Both the position numbers and the translations under genes were made by a program. From DTU015 sp964641455 (lineage in GTDB: Bacteria > Bacillota > Sulfobacillia > Fermentithermobacillales > Fermentithermobacillaceae): DNA of 64,000 bases. Under the pieces are notes generated by a model. The model was not told the DNA's origin. It worked only from the letters and a program-made list of their open reading frames with translations, and searched no databases. Position 1 is the stretch's first letter. Each line of letters starts with the position of its first letter. The stretch spans positions 1-64,000 of the forward strand of contig CAZXLH010000007.1 in NCBI GenBank assembly GCA_964641455.1, given 5' to 3'. This document shows, one piece after another, positions 1 through 8,330 of the stretch.

Positions 1-1
1 G

Positions 2-38
2 GTTGCAGGACACTTCCCTAAGTAAAGGGAACTGAAAG
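2..38 (+). repeat. Diverged CRISPR-type repeat at window edge
   Basis: These 37 bases align without gaps to the repeat of the array at 7929-8107. By eye 32 of 37 positions match, and the distal part (GTAAAGGGAACTGAAAG) is identical. No second copy follows. It is therefore either the trailer-end repeat of an array lying left of the window or a lone relic. Orientation, judged by the GAAAG end, is the same as in the internal array. Confidence 0.65.
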
Positions 39-144
39 GGCATGTTGCGAAGATTACGTCAGCGAATATATCTGGGACTTTGCATCTGAGGAAATCGATA
101 GAAGGATTGACGAAATTCGTACCATGGTTGAATGGTACGGTTAG
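22..144 (+). pseudogene. 3' remnant of an unknown gene
   Basis: One frame is open from 22 to a TAG at 142-144 and its last 32 codons look protein-like: mixed acidic, aromatic and arginine residues ending in MVEWYG. There is no ATG, GTG or TTG in frame before an internal ATG at 124, and a TAA at 19-21 inside the repeat-like element blocks extension to the left. It is probably the tail of a gene whose front was replaced by the CRISPR-type repeat. No family was recognised and chance cannot be excluded for so short a stretch. Confidence 0.3.
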
Positions 145-163
145 ATAAAGGGAGGTAAACCAT

Positions 164-346
164 ATGTTTATACTTGCCCTACTTGCAACTGCAGTAGTAG
201 TGTTCTTATTTCTTGCTCTGTCAGCATTAACATCTGGGATAGGTATTGTTCTTGTAATCGCAGCATTCGTTATAACAGGCCCGGTAGGTGGCTTCTTTGC
301 CCTCATAGGCTTTGGTTTATTAAGGTTATTTAAAGACCCGGATTAA
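164..346 (+). CDS. Small two-helix membrane protein
   Basis: This 60-residue protein is nearly all hydrophobic. Two predicted membrane helices (about residues 3-23 and 27-53) are joined by a Ser/Thr/Gly turn, and the end is short and polar (RLFKDPD). A strong ribosome binding site (AGGGAGGT) lies just before the ATG, so it is very likely expressed. It sits 16 bp before another small membrane protein on the same strand and probably shares its transcript. No family was recognised. The location beside CRISPR-type repeats may be coincidence. Confidence 0.6.
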   Translation: MFILALLATAVVVFLFLALSALTSGIGIVLVIAAFVITGPVGGFFALIGFGLLRLFKDPD

Positions 347-362
347 GTATGGAGGGCTTTTA

Positions 363-644
363 ATGTTTGTAACTATTGTTCTTCTCATTCTTAGTACCAT
401 TATTGGAATAAGTAAACACGGCGTTAAAAAAGGGCTTCTCGATCTTGCAATTCTTCTTTGCATGGGTACTGCGTTTTTAATTTGCTTATTTTCTCTTGAA
501 GTTGGCATACCTCTTTTAATAGTTACTTTTATAGTATGTTTAAGAAAAGAGGCGGCTTATAGAAAAAGTCAAAAGAAAAAGAAGTGGTGGAAACTTTGGG
601 ATGATAGTGATGACTGCGACGATGCCCCAACGGTAGGTTGGTAA
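363..644 (+). CDS. Small membrane protein with basic-then-acidic tail
   Basis: The protein has 93 residues. Hydrophobic stretches at about 2-17, 26-44 and 46-59 predict two or three membrane helices. A lysine-rich segment (about residues 61-79, SQKKKKWWKLW) follows, then an acidic end (DDSDDCDDAPTVGW). The charge order suggests a cytoplasmic tail. The ATG follows a GGAGG-type site (ATGGAGGGC) at good spacing. It is probably co-transcribed with the 60-residue protein upstream. The family is unknown; this is a real gene by ribosome binding site and composition, with function open. Confidence 0.6.
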   Translation: MFVTIVLLILSTIIGISKHGVKKGLLDLAILLCMGTAFLICLFSLEVGIPLLIVTFIVCLRKEAAYRKSQKKKKWWKLWDDSDDCDDAPTVGW

Positions 645-981
645 AGGTTAATTGAAAAAGTAACTTCCAGTCAGCAGGAGTTTCAGAAAGTGCAAAAGTA
701 GCTTCTATTTGTAGCGGAAAAAGCTGCTAATTTTCTTCAAAAAGTACTCCGAAATGTGAGATTCTTTCAGCTGAAAAATTGGTGAAACCGAAAAAAGCAT
801 GCTGGCTCAAGCGTCAACTGATAGTTCGTCTAACTAAGTTCCAGTGAATTGATTCTAAGATTCAATTACGTGCCCAATTGAGGTATTGGGTGCACAGTAA
901 AAATCTGTGTTCTTCGTTTGTGTCCATTTCAAACTACTGGAACCTTCGGGTTTTCCCTAATAGATTGTTGGAAATCTTCGT
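645..981. other. Gene-free stretch with possible decayed coding sequence
   Basis: About 340 bases have no intact gene. The frame following the upstream stop reads protein-like text for about 45 codons (for example a segment ending FLQKVLRN) but is broken by stops. It is compatible with a decayed gene but too weak to name. No promoter or repeat was recognised. Confidence 0.3.
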
Positions 982-1520
982 ATGTCCGTCTTTGGCGATA
1001 GTCGGATGGCGCACGCTCCAATTGTCGTTTTTAAATTAGAGACTACTACGGAATGGATTACGAGAATCTCGTTCTTGCTGACTTGAGTGCCCGTCTGCGA
1101 GGACCACCGGAGTTTTCTATTCATTATCCACGACCTGGCAAACAACCCGATCCTGAAGGAAAGAATTACGAGTGGTTTGTGGGTAACAAGGTACGTATTG
1201 ACAGAGTGAAGTCTTGACGGTCCGAGGCGGCGGCAGTGCTTCTGGCAGAGCTTCACGGAAGAATGGGACAGTTTCCTACAATCGTCCGGCGGCGCCAAAG
1301 TTATGACAGCTTAATGCCTAAGTACATAGTTGCAGAAATCGTGAACCTCTCCCAGGTTAGGGCTCAAGCGCGTCGTCACGGTGCACTTGAAGTAAGCCCG
1401 TAACGGTTACATGTGGTGAAAAAAAGGAAGGGCGTCTTGGATGATTTGGGTTCATTCGACATGCCTCAGAAATAGTTTGTGAAAACACCCGACTATGATT
1501 GGAGCGGATTTGATGGATAA
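982..1520 (+). pseudogene. Decayed gene with frameshift and several stops
   Basis: From 1053 one frame gives coherent protein-like sequence (for example SARLRGPPEFSIHYPRPG and MPKYIVAEIVNLSQVRAQ) across four in-frame stops of all three kinds: TGA 1215, TAA 1401, TAG 1473 and TAA 1518. A shorter coherent piece in another frame begins at the ATG at 982 and runs into this frame near 1040-1053, as after a single frameshift. Mixed stop types argue for decay rather than recoding. I do not recognise the family. Loss of this gene fits the worn look of the whole left end of the locus. Confidence 0.4.
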
Positions 1521-1690
1521 GGTTTATTGCAGTGTGTATGTACAAACACAGATAGCCGTAGAACACTTTCACCATATAAATCCGCAGAATCTGTGTAGAC
1601 CTTGTCCCCGACACTGTGTGCCGGTATGCATTTGATAATCTAAGTACAATGGTTCGCAAGTACATAGTATTCTCAGTCTTGAGGTGATGC

Positions 1691-1888
1691 ATGGAACCAA
1701 ACATAGATAAATCTCTGACCGGCGGTATTGCCTATATTTACCGAATGTGCCAACCGTTAGAAGGATTTTACTACCATCAGGTCAAATATCTACATAATGC
1801 CGGCAGGCCCAAACTCGACACACTAATCTCAGCTGTCTTCCAAATACCTAACTCATCACGTTTAACCAAACATTATTGCAATATTTAA
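1691..1888 (+). CDS. Short hypothetical protein before the cas genes
   Basis: This 65-residue frame has a good ribosome binding site (TTGAGGTGATGC directly before ATG). The product has no clear membrane helix, motif or similarity that I recognise; it is tyrosine-, histidine- and proline-containing and ends NI. It ends 113 bp before the Cas8 start on the same strand. The strong binding site is the main support. It could equally be the front of a truncated gene, since decayed sequence lies just upstream. Confidence 0.35.
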   Translation: MEPNIDKSLTGGIAYIYRMCQPLEGFYYHQVKYLHNAGRPKLDTLISAVFQIPNSSRLTKHYCNI

Positions 1889-2001
1889 GCACTAGTCAGC
1901 CCACTTGGAATCGGCATTGAGCTTACGTATTTTCGCAGAGAGAGCATGCTCTCTTTGAGCAAAGCGAGCAACCAAAATTGAGAACATTGGAGGAGGTGCA
2001 A

Positions 2002-3480
2002 ATGCTTAAATTTACAGGTCACCCCATATATGATATTGGAGTTGCTACGGTGACTGCTTTTTCCAAGAAACAAAACCCTTCTGAACTTACCCAAGAAGAC
2101 CTTAGCCGTATCGCAGACTTTATCGAACGGGAGTATGTTGAGGATCCTTTCAGATCGTTTTTTGCCGTAGTGTTCACAAACAACGCATGGTTCTTTCAGC
2201 CTGCTTTTCGAAAAGATCCTGAGAGAAGGCTGGAGTATGGGCAGCGCATCACCAGGGCTTATTCTAAACCAACCGAAAATGTTGAAGAACTTTGCGCTTT
2301 CACAGGCGAACCCGCAACCGGCATTGCATTTTCCGAAAAAATCCCTCCCGGGCGTGCATTTCGCCACCATATTCCACTCATGACCGGTGAGGGCCTTATC
2401 AACTTCTATCCATCAGGCGATGTTGGCCTCCCTGTTTCAGGCAAAGCTATTTTATGCATTCAAGCGTTTCCTTTGGGTTGCGCAAAGAGCGGAGGTAAAG
2501 TCTTAGGGGTTCATTCTGACAGTGATGCCATCACTTTGGAATTTGCCAGGAGGTTTCTTAAGTACAATATGCAGAGTCACAATTTGGCCAAGGCTGCCGG
2601 TTCGAAACAATTGAGAGATGCCAGCATGACACCGAAAACCCTGCTAATCGACATATTGCTGAGATACGAGGAACTGAAGTCCGATGAGCAGGACCTGGAA
2701 GGCATTTCGCCGTCAATTACGGCTTACCATCTGACAAACCACGGCCAATCAAATCAGTTGGATCGTCGAAACCCTCCTTTGGAGATCTACCATCTGCCGA
2801 TGGAGATAACATCGTTTGCAATAACAGTTTCAACACGTCCTGAGTACCGCGACGAATTTTGGGCATTAAGTGAGCGTGCCTGGCAACTTGAGGAAACATC
2901 GAGGCGGCGTAAGGCACGTGTTGATAGGCCAAAGACAAATTATCTTTACGAAGACTTGTTTTCGTTACCGGATAATGCGCCTCAATTTGTGAGGCGGTAC
3001 TTTCTGCGAATTCCCAGGCGAAGGGCTTACGCCACTGACCCCAGGAAGTACTACTCTCTTAGCACCGAGTCGGGCCTGGTTTCGTGGAAACTCACACAAT
3101 TATTCCTGGAAAGGGTGATGCTAATGGATAAGGAGCGAGTAGAAGAAATCCGTAAACTTGGCGACAATCTTGCCGAATACGTAGCCGGGGAAAACGACAG
3201 GGCATTCTTCACTGCGTTTCTTAGTGTGATGAACTATGCCCACTTTCGAAACGCACTCATAAAGGCGAATTTGCGCCACGTCAGAAACGGGAACCCCCCG
3301 CTTATTACCCTTGATCCATATATTACGGTATTTGAGGAAGGGTACGACATAGCACGTGCAGATTGGAGATTCTCCCGAGATTTGGTTTTAATCCGTATGA
3401 TTGAGAAACTTCACAAAAGCGGTTGGTTAGGAACTAACAAGGACATATTGCCTGATTCCGAAGCCGAAAAGAAGGAGTGA
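2002..3480 (+). CDS. cas8b1: Type I-B CRISPR large subunit Cas8b1/Cst1
   Basis: This is the large subunit of the type I-B (Tneap/Cst) Cascade complex, which recognises the PAM and stabilises the target loop. The N-terminus (FTGHPIYDIGVATVTAF) matches the typical opening of Cst1 proteins, and order and spacing with Cst2, Cas5 and Cas3 agree. The start chosen is the ATG at 2002 after GGAGGAGGTG; an earlier TTG at 1978 has no binding site. Cst1 proteins usually carry paired CXXC zinc motifs. Here the expected region reads LCAFTGEP, with only one cysteine, so zinc binding looks lost. Length is about 492 residues, normal for the family. It overlaps or nearly abuts the next gene, so translation is probably coupled. 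Confidence 0.85.
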   Translation: MLKFTGHPIYDIGVATVTAFSKKQNPSELTQEDLSRIADFIEREYVEDPFRSFFAVVFTNNAWFFQPAFRKDPERRLEYGQRITRAYSKPTENVEELCAFTGEPATGIAFSEKIPPGRAFRHHIPLMTGEGLINFYPSGDVGLPVSGKAILCIQAFPLGCAKSGGKVLGVHSDSDAITLEFARRFLKYNMQSHNLAKAAGSKQLRDASMTPKTLLIDILLRYEELKSDEQDLEGISPSITAYHLTNHGQSNQLDRRNPPLEIYHLPMEITSFAITVSTRPEYRDEFWALSERAWQLEETSRRRKARVDRPKTNYLYEDLFSLPDNAPQFVRRYFLRIPRRRAYATDPRKYYSLSTESGLVSWKLTQLFLERVMLMDKERVEEIRKLGDNLAEYVAGENDRAFFTAFLSVMNYAHFRNALIKANLRHVRNGNPPLITLDPYITVFEEGYDIARADWRFSRDLVLIRMIEKLHKSGWLGTNKDILPDSEAEKKE

Positions 3481-3485
3481 ACTAT

Positions 3486-4553
3486 ATGGCGTTTGTAACC
3501 GGAATGCTTCTTATTGATGCGCCTGCATCTGCTCTTAACAACTTGGGTGCTATTCCCGGTGAGCGATTTGACAACAGTGTAGGCGTAAAAGGAATAAGTA
3601 CGAGGGAAGGTTTCTACCCTTATGTATCAGCTCAGGCTTTTAAGTACTGGTTAAGAACTACACTAGAGGAAGGCTCCTTTGGCTGGAAAGCTGCGCCAAT
3701 TTTTCGGGAGCAAAAAGTCGCATATACCGATGCAAACCCCCTTCTCTGGTGGGATGATGATCTTTTTGGTTATATGCGAGCCCCATCCAAACGAGAATCT
3801 GCAAGAAAACAAAGGGAAGAAGAAGGCCCAAGAGAAAACGAGACGCAGACTGTCGAAACAATAACACGAGCTGCGCCTTTTAGAATGGGTACTTTGGTGT
3901 CAATTGCCCCGGTTAGAATTACCAGTGACTTTGGGGTTATGGCACGGCATGAAGGAGATCCTGTACCTCATGAACATCAGTTTTATCGTGCCACTTTAAG
4001 AGGGCTTATGTCATTGGATCTAAGGAGTTCAGGAACGTTTTGGTATAGGAAGAAGACAGGGTTCTTAAATCTTGATGAAACCAGAAGGAAAATGGCTGAG
4101 GAAAAGGGATTGATCCATGATGAGGTTGGAAAGTCATATAGGTTGAGCGATGAAGAGAGGCTGGAAAGGATATGTGCTCTTTTTGAAGGGCTGGCTGTGC
4201 TTGATGGCGGTGCAAAACAGGCAGTTCATTACACTGATGTTAGCCCACCTGTCGCGATGATTTGTGTCACAAAAGGCGGAAATAACATATTTTCATATGT
4301 CATAGGCGCAGATAATAAGGGGTTACCTCGTTTTAACCAGGAAGCCTTTGAAGAGGTGCTTGAGGTTTATTCTGATGACATATTGTCACCTGTGTTTATA
4401 GGTTGGGCCAAAGGATACATGGACGATCAACGCGAGAAAGTGGTGTCGTTTGCTTCATCTTGCAGTAATGGGAAAGTGGTGGTTAGTCACCCCAGAGATT
4501 CATTTGGTATGCTGATCGATACGCTTAGAAAAAATCCGGCCTGGCTGGAATAA
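3486..4553 (+). CDS. cas7: Type I-B Cascade backbone Cas7 (Cst2/DevR family)
   Basis: Cas7 forms the helical backbone that coats the crRNA spacer. The N-terminal signature is clear: TGMLLIDAPASALNNLG, then YPYVSAQAFKYWLRTTLE, both hallmarks of the Cst2/DevR family. An internal charged segment (about residues 100-125, rich in R, E and K) is probably a surface loop. The start chosen is the ATG at 3486 after AAGGAG; a GTG nine bases upstream would overlap the cas8 stop. Length 355 is slightly above many family members. It lies between cas8b1 and cas5 in the usual order. Confidence 0.9.
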   Translation: MAFVTGMLLIDAPASALNNLGAIPGERFDNSVGVKGISTREGFYPYVSAQAFKYWLRTTLEEGSFGWKAAPIFREQKVAYTDANPLLWWDDDLFGYMRAPSKRESARKQREEEGPRENETQTVETITRAAPFRMGTLVSIAPVRITSDFGVMARHEGDPVPHEHQFYRATLRGLMSLDLRSSGTFWYRKKTGFLNLDETRRKMAEEKGLIHDEVGKSYRLSDEERLERICALFEGLAVLDGGAKQAVHYTDVSPPVAMICVTKGGNNIFSYVIGADNKGLPRFNQEAFEEVLEVYSDDILSPVFIGWAKGYMDDQREKVVSFASSCSNGKVVVSHPRDSFGMLIDTLRKNPAWLE

Positions 4554-4562
4554 GGTGATCGT

Positions 4563-5312
4563 ATGAAGGTTCTAAGGATAGTTGCTCAAGGCGTCACAAC
4601 GTCTTTTCGATATCCGCATTTCATTCATGGGGTACATCCCACTTTTGAAATGCCACCGCCTTCCACCATCTATGGCCACATATGCAGTGCGTTGGGCCGG
4701 TGGGTAACTCCGGAAGGCATCCGGTTTGCTTATTGCTTTACATTCCAAGCCAAGTTCCATGATGTGGAACATTTGCACTTGGTTAGCAAATCACGTGGAA
4801 GGCTGGAGGGAACACGCATTCCCAAGGTGCTTCAAGGTGGTGTCAATCCATTTAAAAGAGAGATTTTATTCAATCCCAGGCTGGTTCTATACATAAACAA
4901 GCCAGAATGGTACAAATCATTTCACTCTCCTGTGTATCCGGTTGTACTGGGAAGATCTCAAGATTTGTTCAGTTATACCGATATCCAGGTGATTGAACTG
5001 GAAACCAGCGATAAGGCTTATTACGAAAACACCCTGGTTCCATACGAATTTGGATTACGTACAGGGTCGGGCTATGCGGTGCTCATGCCTAGATTCTTAG
5101 ATTATAATAGGGGCCGTTCTCCAACTTTCGAAAGATACTATGTGTTGCGTAGAAGAGTGTTCTCGGAAGATATTATGAGGATTGCAGGTGGCAAAGACAA
5201 ATTTGTGGTCGACCCTCTCAGTGAGGAGGTAAATGGATCGAAACTCGGGCTGTGTTTTCATAGTTTCGTAGGCGATGATGACAACAATGACTTTGTGGCC
5301 TTCATGGCTTGA
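4563..5312 (+). CDS. cas5: Type I-B Cascade subunit Cas5
   Basis: Cas5 caps the 5' handle of the crRNA. The start MKVLRIVAQGVTTSFRYP, and MPPPSTIYGHICSALG at about residues 30-46, are typical of Cas5 of the Cst/t group (ferredoxin-like RNA-binding fold). Glycine-rich stretches follow in the second half. Length 249 is normal. It starts nine bases after cas7 with a weak AAGGTG site. Its last 38 bases overlap the start of cas3, so the module is one tightly packed operon. Confidence 0.88.
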   Translation: MKVLRIVAQGVTTSFRYPHFIHGVHPTFEMPPPSTIYGHICSALGRWVTPEGIRFAYCFTFQAKFHDVEHLHLVSKSRGRLEGTRIPKVLQGGVNPFKREILFNPRLVLYINKPEWYKSFHSPVYPVVLGRSQDLFSYTDIQVIELETSDKAYYENTLVPYEFGLRTGSGYAVLMPRFLDYNRGRSPTFERYYVLRRRVFSEDIMRIAGGKDKFVVDPLSEEVNGSKLGLCFHSFVGDDDNNDFVAFMA

Positions 5313-7662
5313 CGATATATGGGCGAAAGGCTCATCAGACGGTAATCCGGCGGGGGAGAGTCTTGCTAAGCATACGTTCTCTGTCTTACGAATGTCAGGG
5401 CAGGCTTACAGGCTTAGAAAAGATCTTCCCCGATTAGCTAATGTTGAGAACTTTTGGCACTGCCTTTTCTGGACATGCTGGCTACATGATTTCGGTAAAG
5501 CAGCCCCAGGTTTTCAGGGCCAACTTAGAGGTATAGGAAGGTGGCCTCACCGGCATGAAATCCTGTCTTTAGCGTTTCTTAGTTGGCTTGAAACTTGTTC
5601 TACTCCCGACGAACTTATACTGATTTCTGCGGGCATAGCGTATCATCACAGGGATGAAAGCCAGATTCACAAATGGTATCGACCTCCGGCTGTATATGAA
5701 ACACTCGATGATCTGTTTGGTTCAATGGGTATTCCTGATGACCATGTCATCTTAAATCTTTATCGTTGGATCGATGAGTATCAGGAAGCTACTGTCAAAC
5801 AGGTAGGTTTTCCTGCTGGTGCCGGTGTTCGATTAGCTGATTTGCCGAGCGAAGACCAAGCACTAAGTCTAATTAAGGAGCAGTCTTATGATCTTATCCT
5901 TGGTTACTTACGAAACTTGAGGATGTGGTCAAGAAGGCAGAAAAATGGGCCCTATGGCTCGCATTCTCTCGGGGCTTTGGCCTTAGGAGGACTCGTGAAC
6001 TGGTGTGATTACACGGCTTCCGCTCATGTGGAACAGGGAACCGACATAGATGGTTTTTCCCTTGGCCACCTCAAAAAGGTATTAGATCCGAAAGTTTTTG
6101 AATCACCTTATTCACACCAAATAGATTCTTCCAAAATAGATTCCGGCATATTGGTAGCCCCGACTGGTAGTGGCAAAACAGAAGCCGCACTTATATGGGC
6201 TTGTTCTCAAAAAGATCGGGGCTATCCTGTTTCAAGAATTATGTACATGCTTCCGTATCAAGCTAGTATGAATGCCATGTATACCCGGTTGGAAAAGGTT
6301 TTTTCCGGGCTAATAGGATTGGAGCATAGCCGAAGCATGCTGGCACTATACCGCTATAATTTGGAGGATGGTGGCGATCCATCCACGGCAGTTCGCAATG
6401 CACGCATCCAGTCACGGTTGACCCGGCTCCACTGCCAACCGGTTAAGATTATGAGCCCGTATCAGATGCTAAAGGCACCCTATAGGCTGAAGGGTTATGA
6501 ACTTTTGCTTTCAGATTTTGTTGGATCAACTGTTATTCTCGATGAAATCCATGCATATGAGCCACAACGGTTAGCCCAAATATTGGCTACGGTTAAGTAT
6601 CTTAGAGAGACTTTGGGATGCAGGGTGTTCGTAATGACTGCGACTTTACCTGGAATATTGTTAAAGAGGCTTAAGGACACGTTAGGTGAAGCCGGTCTTG
6701 TCCAAGCCGATTCCAGAACGTTTGAGTGTTTTGCCAGGCATCGCCTGGAGTGCGTGGAAGGAGACATGTTGAAAGAGGTTTGGTTAAACGAGACATGCCG
6801 AAAAGCTGCAGATGGTACTAGTGTACTTGTTTGCTGCAATACTGTATCCAGGGCTCAGACCGCCTACACACATATATCTAAGGTGCTGAAAGGGAAAGAT
6901 GTCGAGGTTATTTTGCTTCATGGGCGATTTACAGGACGGGATAGGTTGGCTAAGGAGCGCCGGATTCAGAATTTGCTGGGACGCAATACTGAGAGACGTA
7001 AACCTGTAGTATTGGTTGCGACTCAAGTAGTAGAAGTGAGTTTAGATATTGATTTGGACGAATGCTACACAGATCCTGCACCCCTTGAGGCTCTTATCCA
7101 GCGGTTTGGCCGAGTTAACAGACAAGGAGGACGGCTTGGTTTGGCCCCTGTTAAGGTATTTACGCTTCCTGATGACGGCCAGGGAATATATGACAAAGAC
7201 CTAGTGCAGGCATCTGTGGACATTGTGAGACAAAATACCAAGCGTCCGATTCGGGAAGACCAAGTGTCCACATGGTTGAATAAAGTCTATACAGGCAAGC
7301 TCGCTGGCAAATGGGAGGCGGATTTCGACGATGCGTATGAGATGTTTCAAAGGTGGTGTATAGATACTATTAGGCCTTTCGATTCTGATCCGAAATTACA
7401 GAAATTATTTTATCAGGCGTTTGATGGCCTGGAGGTTGTACCGGAAGAACTTGCACAGGAGTATAACGGCCTATACGATTCAGGTAGGCCTTTGGAAGCG
7501 TGTGCACTCAGTGTTCCGATATCATGGAAGCAGTACCTGGTTCTTCAACGAAAAAGCTTGGTTAATAGAAATCAAGGTGAGAGAATTCTAGACGTATCTG
7601 GAAAACTGCCTATTGTAAAGTTGCCGTACAGCGAAGAATATGGATTGGAACTGGGACGATGA
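5275..7662 (+). CDS. cas3: Type I-B Cas3, HD nuclease-helicase
   Basis: Cas3 is recruited to Cascade-bound DNA and unwinds and degrades it. An N-terminal HD nuclease is shown by H33, HD at 71-72 (WLHDFGKAAPGF), H92 and the HH pair at 124-125. The superfamily 2 helicase follows: Walker A APTGSGKT around 295-302, DEIH at 423-426, TAT at 455-457, and a late QRFGRVNRQG motif. All catalytic residues look intact. Length 795 is normal for HD-fused Cas3. Three ATGs lie close together (5275, 5278, 5287), overlapping the cas5 end, so the exact start is open. No cas4, cas1 or cas2 follows, which is unusual for type I-B. Confidence 0.92.
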   Translation: MMTTMTLWPSWLDDIWAKGSSDGNPAGESLAKHTFSVLRMSGQAYRLRKDLPRLANVENFWHCLFWTCWLHDFGKAAPGFQGQLRGIGRWPHRHEILSLAFLSWLETCSTPDELILISAGIAYHHRDESQIHKWYRPPAVYETLDDLFGSMGIPDDHVILNLYRWIDEYQEATVKQVGFPAGAGVRLADLPSEDQALSLIKEQSYDLILGYLRNLRMWSRRQKNGPYGSHSLGALALGGLVNWCDYTASAHVEQGTDIDGFSLGHLKKVLDPKVFESPYSHQIDSSKIDSGILVAPTGSGKTEAALIWACSQKDRGYPVSRIMYMLPYQASMNAMYTRLEKVFSGLIGLEHSRSMLALYRYNLEDGGDPSTAVRNARIQSRLTRLHCQPVKIMSPYQMLKAPYRLKGYELLLSDFVGSTVILDEIHAYEPQRLAQILATVKYLRETLGCRVFVMTATLPGILLKRLKDTLGEAGLVQADSRTFECFARHRLECVEGDMLKEVWLNETCRKAADGTSVLVCCNTVSRAQTAYTHISKVLKGKDVEVILLHGRFTGRDRLAKERRIQNLLGRNTERRKPVVLVATQVVEVSLDIDLDECYTDPAPLEALIQRFGRVNRQGGRLGLAPVKVFTLPDDGQGIYDKDLVQASVDIVRQNTKRPIREDQVSTWLNKVYTGKLAGKWEADFDDAYEMFQRWCIDTIRPFDSDPKLQKLFYQAFDGLEVVPEELAQEYNGLYDSGRPLEACALSVPISWKQYLVLQRKSLVNRNQGERILDVSGKLPIVKLPYSEEYGLELGR

Positions 7663-7928
7663 AGGTGTGGATAAAGGTATGGAGTAATAGCTAAGGGTTT
7701 TATGTGAGTGATATGAGAGAGATGTTTCGAGGGAAGACATAATAATAGGTTGTCCATATCCATATATTGGCATACTGGAGGGCTTATCTTAGCAAATTGT
7801 GGGCTCTAGCAGGGGGAATATAAACGCTGGTTTTTCGAGGGAAGAAGGGGTTTTTGGACGATCTTAGCCCACTCGACAATTCAAGCGTATTTGCTGTGAG
7901 GAAATGGTTCCTAAGTACCTGTTCAAGA
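7663..7928 (+). other. Region between cas3 and array; possible leader
   Basis: The stretch carries no intact gene. Purine-rich pieces such as GAGGGAAGACATAA and an AT-rich stretch precede the first repeat on the same strand. It may hold the array leader and the remains of genes that once followed cas3 (cas4/cas1/cas2 in a canonical operon), but no such remnant could be recognised. There is no clear promoter. Confidence 0.25.
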
Positions 7929-8107
7929 GTGGTTTTGAACATCCCGAAGTAAAGGGAACTGAAAGTGTATGGCGTGCATTACAATATTTATGCACGTAAG
8001 GTTGCAGCGAACATCCCGAAGTAAAGGGAACTGAAAGGCGTAAATTTGCTAGATGGTGGCCAAAAGTTGCTCAAGTTGCAGCGAACATCCCGAAGTAAAG
8101 GGAACTG
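7929..8107 (+). CRISPR. Short CRISPR array, three repeats and two spacers
   Basis: Repeats of 37 bp lie at 7929-7965, 8001-8037 and 8075-8107 or 8111. The core is GAACATCCCGAAGTAAAGGG followed by AACTGAAAG. The middle copy is taken as reference (starts GTTGCAGC). The first copy has a diverged 5' end and the last a diverged 3' end, typical of a trailer-side terminal repeat. Spacers are 35 bp (7966-8000) and 37 bp (8038-8074). The array sits exactly between the I-B and I-D modules. Repeat length and the GAAAG 3' end suit type I systems, but which module uses it is not shown. Confidence 0.85.
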
Positions 8108-8330
8108 TCAAAGAAGGAACTTGAACTCTTCACAGTGAAAACTAGAATAAGAATGTTAATAATAGGCATAGCGATTAAATGCTAACTGTAGCTGCCATAT
8201 TCCTATCCTATAATCAATCCAAATAAATCTTGCATATACCAGTTCATTACACCACAGGCTTTGGTAAGACACTTGTGTCCTAAAGTGGCATCTTAGCCGC
8301 GCACCTATTGCGGGGAAGGATTGAGTATTG

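Noticed and set aside
1215..1217. TGA recoding (selenocysteine or read-through) inside the frame from 1053
   Set aside because: The same frame is also cut by TAA and TAG further on and no insertion-element-like hairpin was seen; gene decay explains it better.
957..1298. Minus-strand frame of 113 codons
   Set aside because: The + strand frame over the same bases is more protein-like and the minus frame has no start signal.
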